From Runella zeae DSM 19591 (GTDB lineage Bacteria; Bacteroidota; Bacteroidia; Cytophagales; Spirosomataceae): a stretch of 64,000 nt of DNA. The notes beneath the pieces were generated by a model, which saw only the letters and a list, made by a program, of their open reading frames with translations, did no database searches and was not told the DNA's origin. Positions 8,513-17,455 of the stretch are shown in pieces; positions within the stretch are counted from its first letter, which is position 1, and each line of letters starts with the position of its first letter. The translations under genes were made by a program, and so were the position numbers. The DNA lies in the NCBI RefSeq assembly GCF_000423565.1, contig NZ_AUIF01000010.1:186001-250000 (forward strand), written 5' to 3'.

Positions 8513-9283
8513 ATGAAAACCAAAGAAGAAATTGTAGAAAATTGGCTTCCACGATATACCGGAACCCCGCTCGAAACTTTTGGCGAATATATTTTACTTA
8601 CCAATTTCATCAATTATGTACAGATGTTTGCGGACAAGTATCAAGTAGAAATCTTGGGACAAGGGCGTGCCATGCAGACCGCTACCGCCAACAACATCAC
8701 CATCATCAACTTCGGAATGGGTAGTGCTATGGCGGCTACGGTGATGGATCTGCTATCGGCAGTTTCTCCAAAAGCCGTTTTATTTTTGGGAAAATGTGGC
8801 GGTCTCAAAAAGACCCAAATCGGCGATTTGGTTTTGCCGATTGCGGCGATTCGGGGCGAAGGTACTAGCAACGACTACATGCGCCCCGAAATCCCGGCTT
8901 TGCCTTCATTCCGATTGCAGAGAGCGGTTTCATCGATGATTAAACAACACCAACTCGACTATTGGACGGGGACGGTTTATACTACTAATCGCCGAATTTG
9001 GGAACATGACGAAACTTTTAAGGCATATTTACAGGAAATCAGAACCATGGCTATCGATATGGAAACAGCCACGATATTTACGGTAGGTTTTGTCAATCAA
9101 ATTCCGCATGGGGCACTTTTGTTGGTATCAGACAATCCTCTCGTACCTGAGGGAGTCAAAACGGAAGAAAGCGACAAAAAAGTGACGGCTCAGTTTGTAG
9201 AAAAACACCTTCAAATCGGTATCGATTCTTTGGTAGAATTAGCCAATTCGGGCGAGTCGGTCAAACACTTAAGATTTGAATAG
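8513..9283 (+). CDS. amn: AMP nucleosidase, short form
   Basis: 256 residues of the nucleoside phosphorylase fold: NFGMGSAMAA and LGKCGGLKK (phosphate/ribose binding loops), IGDLVLPIAAIRGEGTSNDY, and MAIDMETATIF, the purine-site signature with its Glu. It hydrolyses AMP to adenine and ribose 5-phosphate; the Bacteroidota enzyme lacks the large N-terminal regulatory domain of the enterobacterial form. I chose ATG 8513 (MKTKEEIVENW); an upstream in-frame ATG at 8444 would add 23 residues overlapping the divergent gene and looks non-coding. A perfect palindromic terminator follows 11 bases after the stop. Confidence 0.92.
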   Translation: MKTKEEIVENWLPRYTGTPLETFGEYILLTNFINYVQMFADKYQVEILGQGRAMQTATANNITIINFGMGSAMAATVMDLLSAVSPKAVLFLGKCGGLKKTQIGDLVLPIAAIRGEGTSNDYMRPEIPALPSFRLQRAVSSMIKQHQLDYWTGTVYTTNRRIWEHDETFKAYLQEIRTMAIDMETATIFTVGFVNQIPHGALLLVSDNPLVPEGVKTEESDKKVTAQFVEKHLQIGIDSLVELANSGESVKHLRFE

Positions 9284-9294
9284 CCTTGACCATA

Positions 9295-9340
9295 CTAACA
9301 AAAAAGCCCCAAAACGCGCGTTTTGGGGCTTTTTTGTTAG
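9295..9340. terminator. Bidirectional intrinsic terminator
   Basis: A 46-base perfect palindrome whose GC core (GCCCC...GGGGC) is flanked by A and T runs on both sides. It lies between the convergent amn and TPR genes and should end both transcripts. Confidence 0.92.
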
Positions 9341-9352
9341 TATTTTCGTCGC

Positions 9353-10696
9353 TTAGTTACAATAGTCGCTAATCACTTTATAGGCTTGAGTATATCCTAA
9401 TTCACCTGCTTTTGACAAATCTAAGCATCCGCCGTTTTCGTCACCTAAGCTATGCTTGATAAGCCCTCGCACATAATATGCCTCGGCATGTTTAGGATTT
9501 AGTTTGATAGCACTCGTACAATCTTGAATCGCTCCACGCTGATCACCTAAAGCAGATTTAACCATTCCACGGGTAAAATATGCTTCAAAATAAGTAGGAT
9601 TGTACTCAATTGCTTTGTTCAAATCTGTAATGGCACCTTTGCCATCTCCCTGTTTGTTTTTACCCACGCCACGTGCAAAAAATGCTTCTGAGCGCTCATT
9701 TGACAATTCAGTGATTTTACCCTTTTCCTGAACCACTTCTCTCAACTGATCCAATACATTACGATTGATTTTGCCAGCATATACGATTTTGCCTTCCTGA
9801 GCAGTAGTATTGTTTACTTCTACGGCCTTAGTCAAATCAGAAATCGCTTCTTTTTGGACTCCGAGTTTGCTCTTACAAAAACCTCTTCCATAGTAAGCCT
9901 GATAGTTTTGGGGGTCAATCCGAATCGCCTGATCAAAATCTCCAATTGCTTCTTCAAATTTATCCAGTTTGCTACGCGCAAATCCCCGATTATAAAATGC
10001 GTCCGAATCTTCGGGCTTCAATTCGAGTGCTTTTGAATAGTCAGCCACTGCTGCTATAAAATCATTCAACTTCAGTTTGGCATATCCTCTTCCCGAATAA
10101 GCAAGTGGGCTTTTGGGCGTGAGATCAATGACTCTTCCAAAATCAGCCGAAGCACTAGGATAATCTTCTAATTTTAGTTTGACATTACCACGAGCATACA
10201 ATGCTCCAGCGTTGTTGGGTTCTAATTCGACCGTACGATTGAGATCTTGCAATGCTCCTCTATAGTTTTCTACCCTAGCACGGTTAATGCCTCGTTGATA
10301 ATGCCCTTGAGCATCATCAGGGTTAAGCTCTATGGCACGCGAAAAATCTTGAATCGCTGACCGAAAATCATCTTGTTTTGCTTTGCTAATTCCTCTGTAC
10401 AAATACGCATCTGAGTATTTGGGATTTAGTTCTATTGAGCGATCAAAATCCAAAATAGCGCCACGGTTATCTTTCAAATTGGCTTTGGCCATTGCACGGT
10501 TATAATAACTCGGGGCGTTGTCGGGGCTCATTGTAATAGCCATATTAAACGCTTGAAGGGCTGATACAAAATCTCCTGCCTTACTCTTATTTACACCTTC
10601 TTCAAAATATTCAGCGGCAGTTTTTTGGGCAACTGACCATGAGGAAAGCCCAAGTAGGATAACAAAAACAAACAAAAAAATTGACCTTTGCTTCAT
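9353..10696 (-). CDS. Secreted TPR-repeat protein
   Basis: 447 residues with a signal peptide (MKQRSIFLFVFVILLGLSSWSVAQ) followed by about 11 tetratricopeptide repeats, each with the A-Y-Y-R-G and A-I-D-LNP pattern (for example YLYRGISKAKQDDFRSAIQD). One longer insert (about residues 300-340, VEVNNTTAQEGKIV...) breaks the repeat series. The protein would form an exported superhelical scaffold for protein binding, in the periplasm or attached to the envelope. It stands alone between the shared terminator and menA. Its partner is unknown. Confidence 0.88.
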   Translation of the reverse strand: MKQRSIFLFVFVILLGLSSWSVAQKTAAEYFEEGVNKSKAGDFVSALQAFNMAITMSPDNAPSYYNRAMAKANLKDNRGAILDFDRSIELNPKYSDAYLYRGISKAKQDDFRSAIQDFSRAIELNPDDAQGHYQRGINRARVENYRGALQDLNRTVELEPNNAGALYARGNVKLKLEDYPSASADFGRVIDLTPKSPLAYSGRGYAKLKLNDFIAAVADYSKALELKPEDSDAFYNRGFARSKLDKFEEAIGDFDQAIRIDPQNYQAYYGRGFCKSKLGVQKEAISDLTKAVEVNNTTAQEGKIVYAGKINRNVLDQLREVVQEKGKITELSNERSEAFFARGVGKNKQGDGKGAITDLNKAIEYNPTYFEAYFTRGMVKSALGDQRGAIQDCTSAIKLNPKHAEAYYVRGLIKHSLGDENGGCLDLSKAGELGYTQAYKVISDYCN

Positions 10697-10805
10697 AGCA
10701 ATTCTTGAGGAGAGTTAAATGAATATGGGATTGGGAGGCCAAAACTACCTAATTTTAAACGGCTTGCCAACTTAGATGTAAAATTATTTTATGCTAAAAG
10801 GCATA

Positions 10806-11702
10806 TCATCCTACCCAATACCCTATTCCAAAGAGCAATACAAATAACAAAGTAGAAAGAGCCATTTGCTTAAGATAAGGGTCAAGCTCACGAGGATTGG
10901 TAAGATGACTAACTGCCCATCCGTTACGAATAAACAAAGGAAAACTCAACACAAAAAGCCATTGTACAAGAGTAGCTGACTGAAAGGCTAAATAAAGCAC
11001 GCTACAAAGCATCGCAATACTTAATAAACTCCAGTGATATATTACGGCTTTTTCTCTTCCGATACGTACCGGCACCGAACGCTTACCTGTCAATGTATCT
11101 GATTCTATATCGCGGATATTATTGATATTTAATACACCTACCGCAAACAGGCCGCAGCTAGTAGCAGGCAAAAGCAAAGTCCAATCTAAGGTTTGAGTAT
11201 GAAGATAATAAACGCCCAATACTCCCACCCAACCAAAAAAAATCAATACTGACAAATCTCCCAGGCCTACATATCCATAAGGGCGCTTTCCGGCAGTGTA
11301 AGTGATTGCCGCAATGATAGCCAAAATCCCTAATACCAAAAAAGCCACAAATGTATGCCAAGTAGCATCTTTTAGAGCTTCATACAAAAGACCTATTCCG
11401 CTTACCAATGAAAGTAATGAAAACAAAATCACGGCCTTTTTCATGGCTTCGGGGGTGATGGCACCCGATTGTACCGCACGCTTAGGCCCTTGACGCGCTT
11501 CGGTATCTTTGCCATTGACAGCGTCTCCATAATCATTGGCGAAATTGGATAAAACCTGCAAAAGAATCGTGGTTGTTACAGATAAAATCGCAATAATCCA
11601 ACTGAACTTCCCATGGGCTGCCGCCAAAAAGCAGCCCATCAATATACTCGATAATGCTAACGGTAATGTGCGCAAACGCGCCGCTTCAAGCCATGATTTC
11701 AT
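10806..11702 (-). CDS. menA: 1,4-dihydroxy-2-naphthoate polyprenyltransferase
   Basis: 298 residues, a polytopic inner-membrane prenyltransferase of the UbiA superfamily. The first Asp-rich site is NFANDYGDAVNGKDTEARQG and the second is NNIRDIESDTLTGKRS, which is the MenA-specific form. It attaches the polyprenyl side chain to 1,4-dihydroxy-2-naphthoate, the penultimate membrane step of menaquinone synthesis. It is transcribed away from the SRP RNA gene. menE is 3.4 kb further along on the same strand but not in the same operon. Confidence 0.93.
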   Translation of the reverse strand: MKSWLEAARLRTLPLALSSILMGCFLAAAHGKFSWIIAILSVTTTILLQVLSNFANDYGDAVNGKDTEARQGPKRAVQSGAITPEAMKKAVILFSLLSLVSGIGLLYEALKDATWHTFVAFLVLGILAIIAAITYTAGKRPYGYVGLGDLSVLIFFGWVGVLGVYYLHTQTLDWTLLLPATSCGLFAVGVLNINNIRDIESDTLTGKRSVPVRIGREKAVIYHWSLLSIAMLCSVLYLAFQSATLVQWLFVLSFPLFIRNGWAVSHLTNPRELDPYLKQMALSTLLFVLLFGIGYWVG

Positions 11703-11796
11703 GTTTTAATTACTAAATTTTGAGTTTATTTTCAAATATTAACACCTATTTATCAGCCATTTACTCAATGTCCCCCAACTAATAATGGTAAAGATA

Positions 11797-11827
11797 TTGC
11801 TTATCAATTTACAATTTCATAATTTTG
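11797..11827 (+). promoter_or_regulatory. Promoter of the SRP RNA gene
   Basis: TTG at 11797-11799, a 20-base spacer and TAATTTTG at 11820-11827 match the Bacteroidota primary-sigma consensus (TTG, about 19-21 bases, TAnnTTTG). Transcription would begin about 5 bases later, where the SRP RNA stem begins. Confidence 0.8.
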
Positions 11828-11831
11828 CACC

Positions 11832-11922
11832 GGCAAATCGGAACTACCAGCTCCTGCTGAATCCCCCAGGTCTTGACCGAAGCAAGGGTAGGCGGTCGTA
11901 GCGGTGAGATTCTCGGTTTGCC
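11832..11922 (+). ncRNA. ffs: Small signal recognition particle RNA (4.5S-type)
   Basis: The sequence can fold into one long hairpin: GGCAAA at 11832 pairs with TTTGCC ending at 11922. The apical part has the SRP helix 8 core, CCCCCAGGTC...CGAAGCAAGGGT (11862-11889), with the conserved AGG and AAGCA internal-loop bases. It is preceded by a well-spaced promoter and followed at once by seven T residues. The RNA binds Ffh for co-translational membrane targeting. No protein frame fits this stretch. The ends are set from the stem and the T run, so they may be off by a few bases. Confidence 0.85.
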
Positions 11923-11950
11923 TTTTTTTGTTTCTACCCGAAATATCAAA

Positions 11951-11986
11951 CGTGGGCGAGGTGTAAAACCTCGCCCACGTTTTTTT
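11951..11986. terminator. Strong intrinsic terminator between SRP RNA and the FAD/FeS gene
   Basis: A 12-bp perfect stem (CGTGGGCGAGGT with ACCTCGCCCACG) with a 5-base loop is followed by seven T on the plus strand. The TAA of the minus-strand FAD/FeS oxidoreductase lies in the T/A run, so the same hairpin probably ends that gene too. Confidence 0.85.
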
Positions 11987-14912
11987 AGGCCAATGCCTCC
12001 CACAAAATCTCTACTGGATGAAGCGCTTTTCGGCCTGTTCCGTCGTGAATCTGATGACGACAGCTTGTACCCGGGGCTGCAATGATTACCTCTTCTGGCT
12101 GACTTCGTACCGTCGGAAACAACACCAATTCACCAATTTTCATAGAAATATCATAGTGCTCTTTTTCGTACCCAAAACTCCCTGCCATACCACAGCAGCC
12201 ACTTGGAATCAATTGTACTTCATAATTTTTGGGTAAGGAAAGCATTTTTTTCATAGGTACTAATGATGCGATAGCCTTTTGTTGGCAGTGTCCATGCAAT
12301 TTGATTTTTTTGCTTTGAGCCGTAAACTGTGCACTTGTGATGCGTTTATTGTCGATTTCGCGGGCAATAAATTCATCAAATTGCAAGGCATTTTGCGCCA
12401 ACTCTTTGGCAGCTACTACGAGTTCTTCACTCACCAAGTCGGGATATTCGTCGCGGAAGGTCAAAATCGCTGAAGGCTCAATACCCACCAAAGGAGTCTG
12501 GGTTGTTATCAAATCTTTAAGCATGTTCACATTTTGCTCCGCAATTTTCTTAGCATCTTTCAACAACCCTTTTGATAACTGCGGCCTAGCACTTGGGGCA
12601 TGTTCAGGAACTAGGACTTCATAACCAAGTTTTTCTAACAATAGAATCGCCTTTTTCCCGATTTCAACGTCATTATAGTTCGTAAATTCATCACAGAAAA
12701 AATAAACTTTAGCCTTGGGATTTTGGACAGTAGCATTTCTGGCTTTTGCCCAAGCACGCAATGTAGTGTTGTGCAACAAAGGCATGGTGCGGTCGGGGTG
12801 AAAGCCTACCACTTGGTTGGCAATGCGACGCAAAGGGGCATTTTTAAAAATAAGATTATAAGCCCAAGGAATATAGCTAGCTATTCCTGTCATTTTTGAA
12901 AAATTGCCCACTAACCACGACCGCAATGGCACACCATTCGTGTCGTAATACTGCTGTAAAAACTCCATTTTGAGTTTGGCCACATCCACATTAGAAGGGC
13001 ATTCGCCTTTACATCCTTTGCAAGCCAAACACAAGTCATATACCTCTTTGATTTCTTTATGATCAAAGCGATTGGCTTTGTCGGAGCGAGTCAAAAACTC
13101 TCTCAATACGTTGGCTCTGGCGCGAGTGGTATCTTTTTCGTTGCGCGTTACCATAAAGCTCGGACACATCGTACCCCCACTCAAGTGTGTTTTTCGACAG
13201 TCCCCTGAGCCATTACATTGCTCGGCATGTTGAAGCACATTTTGGTCAGGGTATCGAAAATAAGTCTTAAATTCGGGGGTTTTCTGCTCAGCTTCATAGC
13301 GCAGAAACGTATCCATCGGGGGTGTTTCAACGATTTTATTGGGGTTAAAGATATTGTAGGGATCCCATGTTTGTTTGATTTCTTTAAACAAAGCATAGTT
13401 TTTAGGTCCCACCATTTTGGGAATAAATTCGCCTCTCAAACGCCCGTCTCCGTGCTCTCCTGACAAAGAACCGTCGTATTTTTTTACTAAATCTGCAATC
13501 TCTTCCGCAATCATCCGAAACTGCTTATGTCCTTCTTGAGTCTTAAGATTGATGATAGGCCGTAGGTGTATCTCTCCCGAGCCAGCATGGGCATAATGCA
13601 CCGCCGACATTCCGTTTTTATTCAAAATCTGATTAAAATCACGAATAAAGGCGGGTTGGTCGTGCACATCCACGGCAGTATCTTCAATCACAGCTACTGC
13701 TTTTTCATCACCGGGCAAGTTGCCCAACAGCCCTAACCCCGCTTTGCGAAGCGTCCATATTTTTTTGGTATCTTCGGCATGAAGCAGGGGATAATGGAAG
13801 CCCATATGTTGAGCTTTCAAATCTTCAATCAAGGCAGCAGCCACTTTTTCTACTTCTTCTTTGGTAGCTTGAGATACATCTACTACCAATATAATAGGGT
13901 AGGAACCATCTATTTTTTTCTGTACAAAAAAGGCATTTTTACGCTGTTCGGCATTTTCGGCGGCACATTCCAAAATATAATTATCAATCAACTCTACCGC
14001 CTGTGGTTTATATTTTAGGGCCACAATCGTCGCATGAAGCGCATCGTCGATACTATTGAAGTGCACACATACTAATCCCTGTGCTTTGGGCGGCGGAGGA
14101 ATGATATTGAGTTTGATTTCGGTCAAAAAACAAAGCGTACCTTCCGAACCCGCTATCAAACGGCACATGTTGAAATCAGGCCCTCCCTCCGTAAAAGGTT
14201 CGCAATCCAGTAGCATATCCAGTGCATAGCCTGTGTTTCGCCGTTCAATCGACTTTTTGGGAAAGTTTCTACGAATCTCTTCCTGATTTTCAGGATTTGA
14301 AAGAATTTCGGCCGTCTTAGCATAAATAGCCCCTTCTAGTCCATGAGTTGGAAAGGTAGAGACTCCTTCTTTAGAATTTATGCGGCTAAATACCGCTTCA
14401 CTCCCATCTGCCAGAATAGCTTTTACCTCTAGCAAATGTTCGCGAGTAGAGCCATACACGACCGAATTAGACCCACAGGAATTATTGCCGACCATTCCCC
14501 CAATCATAGCTCGATTGGCGGTGGAGGTTTCGGGGCCAAAATACAGTCCATACGGCTTAAGTGCCATGTTGAGTTCGTCGCGGATTACGCCCGGCTGTAC
14601 GCGTACCCAGCGTTCTTCGGAATTGATTTCCAATATTTTAGTAAAGGTACGCGATACATCTACGACGATTCCGTTTCCCACAACCTGCCCTGCCAACGAC
14701 GTACCAGCCGTACGGGGAATCAGGGAAGTGCGATGCTCGCGAGCAAAAGCAATGAGGGTTTTTATATCTTCTGAATCTTTGGGAATCGCCACGGCTTGTG
14801 GCATTTCGCGATAAGCCGACGCATCAGTAGCATAAAGCGTCAGCATGGTAGTATCGTAATAGAGTTCGCCTTTGAGGCGCGTAGCTAAATCAGCAAGTGG
14901 TAGGTGAGTCAT
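11985..14912 (-). CDS. FAD-linked dehydrogenase with FeS and CCG domains (YdiJ/D-2-hydroxyglutarate dehydrogenase-like)
   Basis: A 975-residue fusion. The N-terminus is a GlcD-type FAD-binding domain (IPRTAGTSLAGQVVGNG; GGMVGNNSCGSNSVVYG), then the FAD-oxidase C-terminal domain with the metal/substrate motif HYAHAGSGEIHLRP and GEHGDGRLRGE. A ferredoxin-type cluster region follows (CNGSGDCRK and CLACKGCKGECPSN), then CCG-type Cys clusters (HGHCQQKA and PSGCCGMAGSFG). This architecture oxidises D-2-hydroxy acids and passes electrons to the quinone pool; E. coli YdiJ is the nearest known example. Lactate or glycolate as substrate remains possible. It is monocistronic. Confidence 0.85.
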   Translation of the reverse strand: MTHLPLADLATRLKGELYYDTTMLTLYATDASAYREMPQAVAIPKDSEDIKTLIAFAREHRTSLIPRTAGTSLAGQVVGNGIVVDVSRTFTKILEINSEERWVRVQPGVIRDELNMALKPYGLYFGPETSTANRAMIGGMVGNNSCGSNSVVYGSTREHLLEVKAILADGSEAVFSRINSKEGVSTFPTHGLEGAIYAKTAEILSNPENQEEIRRNFPKKSIERRNTGYALDMLLDCEPFTEGGPDFNMCRLIAGSEGTLCFLTEIKLNIIPPPPKAQGLVCVHFNSIDDALHATIVALKYKPQAVELIDNYILECAAENAEQRKNAFFVQKKIDGSYPIILVVDVSQATKEEVEKVAAALIEDLKAQHMGFHYPLLHAEDTKKIWTLRKAGLGLLGNLPGDEKAVAVIEDTAVDVHDQPAFIRDFNQILNKNGMSAVHYAHAGSGEIHLRPIINLKTQEGHKQFRMIAEEIADLVKKYDGSLSGEHGDGRLRGEFIPKMVGPKNYALFKEIKQTWDPYNIFNPNKIVETPPMDTFLRYEAEQKTPEFKTYFRYPDQNVLQHAEQCNGSGDCRKTHLSGGTMCPSFMVTRNEKDTTRARANVLREFLTRSDKANRFDHKEIKEVYDLCLACKGCKGECPSNVDVAKLKMEFLQQYYDTNGVPLRSWLVGNFSKMTGIASYIPWAYNLIFKNAPLRRIANQVVGFHPDRTMPLLHNTTLRAWAKARNATVQNPKAKVYFFCDEFTNYNDVEIGKKAILLLEKLGYEVLVPEHAPSARPQLSKGLLKDAKKIAEQNVNMLKDLITTQTPLVGIEPSAILTFRDEYPDLVSEELVVAAKELAQNALQFDEFIAREIDNKRITSAQFTAQSKKIKLHGHCQQKAIASLVPMKKMLSLPKNYEVQLIPSGCCGMAGSFGYEKEHYDISMKIGELVLFPTVRSQPEEVIIAAPGTSCRHQIHDGTGRKALHPVEILWEALA

Positions 14913-15025
14913 TGGTGAGCTTTCGAAATCTTCAGCGAAAGCACAAATTTAAGTCCTCTAGGGATGTTATGCTAATTTGATTGAAGAAACCGACATACTT
15001 GACCTTCGGTGCCAAGCCCTAAAAC

Positions 15026-15060
15026 AAAAAAGCCCTGACTTGGGAGAGTCAGAGCTTTTT
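15026..15060 (-). terminator. Intrinsic terminator downstream of murE
   Basis: An inverted repeat (AAAAAGCCCTGACT with AGTCAGAGCTTTTT, one mismatch) gives a stem followed by a T run on the minus strand, 133 bases beyond the murE stop. A and T runs on both sides would let it work from either side. Confidence 0.75.
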
Positions 15061-15192
15061 GCAAATAAACTTATAACACATAAACGATGAAGGGAGGAAA
15101 ATAGTTTGCGACCAGAAAAATAGTTTTATAATTTTTCAATTTTATTGACACTTTTAACTTTTTATCAGAAACCCTGATAACATCCCTCTCAA

Positions 15193-16653
15193 TCAACTAT
15201 TTTCAAACGCTGCTCTTAATTCTTCCCGGTCATCAAAATGATGTTTTACACCTTTAATTTCTTGATATGTTTCGTGGCCTTTGCCTGCTACTAAGATAAT
15301 ATCATGCGGCTGCGCCAATGACACCGCATATCTGATAGCTTCACGCCGGTCTTCAATGGTTTTGGTCTTTTTGAAATCAATCGGCGAAATCCCCGCCTGC
15401 ATTTGTTCCAAAATCAACAGCGGGTCTTCATTACGAGGATTGTCGGAAGTCAAAATCACCTTGCTGCTCAATTCACAAGCAATGCGTGCCATTTCGGGGC
15501 GCTTAGCAGCATCACGATTGCCTCCGCAGCCTACCACCGTAATCACTTGTTGATCTCCTTCCCTGATGTCATTGATTGTCTCAAGTACGTTTTGTAGCGC
15601 ATCGGGCGTGTGGGCATAGTCCACAATACCCACGATTTCGTTGGCACTCATTACCTGTTCAAATCGCCCAGGAGGCGGCATAATCGCCGAAAGCGACAAC
15701 AGCACTTGCTCGGGGTCTTCGCCTAATAACAAGGCAGCGCCATAGACTCCCAGTAAATTGTAAGCATTGAACTTGCCGATCAGTTTGAACCAAACCTCCT
15801 TGCCATCGATTTCCATTTGAAGGCCAAAAAGGCTATCTGCCAAGAGCTTCCCTTTAAAACTCGCAATCGTCTGTAGCGAATAAGTTTCTTTACGGGCAGC
15901 GGTGTTTTGAACCATCACCCCACCCCTACGGTCGTCGATGTTGACTAATGCAAAAGCGTGTTTTGGCAATTGGTCAAAAAAACCTTTTTTAGCTTTAATA
16001 TAATTATCAAACGTTTTGTGAAAATCGAGGTGGTCGTGGGTAATATTGGTAAAAATACCTCCCGCAAATGTCAATCCTGCAATGCGCTCCTGCACCACTG
16101 CATGAGAGCTTACTTCCATAAAACAATGCGTACAACCTCTCCTAAGCATCTCCGCCAACAATTCATTGATTTTGACCGAGTCGGGCGTAGTATGGGTAGA
16201 AGGAATCACCTCCTCATCTATCTGATTTTGAACCGTGGAAAGCAATCCTGTATGATACCCAAGTTGGCGAAATAGCTTGAAGAGAAGCGTCACAGAAGAA
16301 GTCTTTCCGTTGGTTCCCGTCACCCCTACCAGCTTTAGTTTAGAGGAAGGATTATCATAAAAATTGCTCGCCATCCTACCCATTGCCCGTGCTGTATCAG
16401 CTACTTGTATATAAGTGACTTCTTCGGACAATTCCGCAGGAAGATTTTCACACAAGATAGCCACCGCCCCCATTTCAATTACCTTCGGAACGAACTGATG
16501 TCCATCTACTTGCGTCCCTTTTTGGGCTACAAACAAGCTTCCAGCAGTAACTTTTCGCGAGTCAAATTCAATATTTTTGATTTCGGTGGTGAGACTTCCT
16601 TTAATAGTAGAAACTTCAATTCCCACCAGTATCTCTTGAAGGATTTTTGACAT
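15193..16653 (-). CDS. murE: UDP-N-acetylmuramoyl-L-alanyl-D-glutamate--2,6-diaminopimelate ligase
   Basis: 486 residues, the standard Mur ligase length. Visible are the substrate domain (IEFDSRKVTAGSLFVA), the ATP P-loop GVTGTNGKTS, THTTPDS, the central-domain HDHLDFH, and in the C-terminal domain TSDNPRNEDP, where DNPR marks meso-diaminopimelate (rather than lysine) specificity. It adds the third residue of the peptidoglycan stem peptide in the cytoplasm. Unusually, it is outside the main mur/fts cluster; the gene upstream on the same strand is a LOG-family protein, 56 bases away. Confidence 0.96.
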   Translation of the reverse strand: MSKILQEILVGIEVSTIKGSLTTEIKNIEFDSRKVTAGSLFVAQKGTQVDGHQFVPKVIEMGAVAILCENLPAELSEEVTYIQVADTARAMGRMASNFYDNPSSKLKLVGVTGTNGKTSSVTLLFKLFRQLGYHTGLLSTVQNQIDEEVIPSTHTTPDSVKINELLAEMLRRGCTHCFMEVSSHAVVQERIAGLTFAGGIFTNITHDHLDFHKTFDNYIKAKKGFFDQLPKHAFALVNIDDRRGGVMVQNTAARKETYSLQTIASFKGKLLADSLFGLQMEIDGKEVWFKLIGKFNAYNLLGVYGAALLLGEDPEQVLLSLSAIMPPPGRFEQVMSANEIVGIVDYAHTPDALQNVLETINDIREGDQQVITVVGCGGNRDAAKRPEMARIACELSSKVILTSDNPRNEDPLLILEQMQAGISPIDFKKTKTIEDRREAIRYAVSLAQPHDIILVAGKGHETYQEIKGVKHHFDDREELRAAFENS

Positions 16654-16709
16654 TTTCTTGGCTTTTTGTAATATAAAAAAGAAGGTTCAGCGAAAGGCTA
16701 TTTCTAGCC

Positions 16710-17294
16710 CTACCCTTGCTGTATGTTTTTCAACTCCAACTTACTTTCTTGACGAGCAAAAGCCTGCATTTTATCAAGAAGTTCTTCGATATTGTCAGCG
16801 ACAATAAGCAAATCTCGGTTTTCGGGTTTTAAGAAGCCTTCTTCTACCATTACGTTTATGTGGGCCAATAAATGGTCATAAAAACCCTTATAATTAAGAA
16901 CCCCCACGGGTCCATGAAAAATTTTTAGCTGTGCCCATGCCAAAATTTCAAACATTTCGTCGAGGGTACCATAGCCACCGGGTAAATTAATGACCCCATC
17001 CGAAAGAGATACCATCTTGGCTTTACGCTCATGCATGGTATCCACAAAATGAAGCTCGGTCAAAGTTTGGTGAGCTACTTCAAGTTGAGCCAAAAAATTA
17101 GGAATAATACCCGTCACTTGTGCTCCTCCAGAGAGTGTTCCATCGGCCACGGCACGCATCAGGCCGAGATTTCCGCCTCCATATACTAAGTTGATACCTC
17201 TCTGAGCCAAAGCCTCTCCTACTTCTTTTGCCATCTGAAGGTATTCAGGGCGTTTGCCCGCATTGGAGCCGCAATACACTACGATTGATTTCAT
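16710..17294 (-). CDS. LOG-family protein (TIGR00730 Rossmann-fold nucleotide 5'-monophosphate phosphoribohydrolase)
   Basis: 194 residues from ATG 17294 (MKSIVVYCGSN). The family signature PGGYGTLDE lies at 105-113 with the catalytic Glu, and HERK at 89-92 supplies the conserved Arg. LOG proteins split the N-glycosidic bond of nucleoside 5'-monophosphates, including cytokinin ribotides; in most bacteria the physiological substrate is a damaged or surplus nucleotide. An upstream in-frame start would add 11 residues before the conserved beta-strand. It is upstream of murE on the same strand and divergent from xdhC. Confidence 0.88.
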   Translation of the reverse strand: MKSIVVYCGSNAGKRPEYLQMAKEVGEALAQRGINLVYGGGNLGLMRAVADGTLSGGAQVTGIIPNFLAQLEVAHQTLTELHFVDTMHERKAKMVSLSDGVINLPGGYGTLDEMFEILAWAQLKIFHGPVGVLNYKGFYDHLLAHINVMVEEGFLKPENRDLLIVADNIEELLDKMQAFARQESKLELKNIQQG

Positions 17295-17364
17295 GTTTGT
17301 TGGAAAAAAATAAACTTTTAGCCGCAAATATCGCTAACGGAATTGAGATTACTAACACTCGTCA

Positions 17365-17395
17365 TTTGGATAGCCCTCGGAAAAACCTATTTTTG
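17365..17395 (+). promoter_or_regulatory. Promoter of xdhC-moeA
   Basis: TTTG at 17365-17368, a 19-base spacer and TATTTTTG at 17388-17395 match the Bacteroidota primary promoter. The predicted start near 17401 gives a leader of about 55 bases before the xdhC ATG. Confidence 0.75.
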
Positions 17396-17455
17396 CTTTG
17401 AAGCGTTATATAAGGCGATTAATTCCCTTTTCCAAAATACATTTTCTCAACTAAG

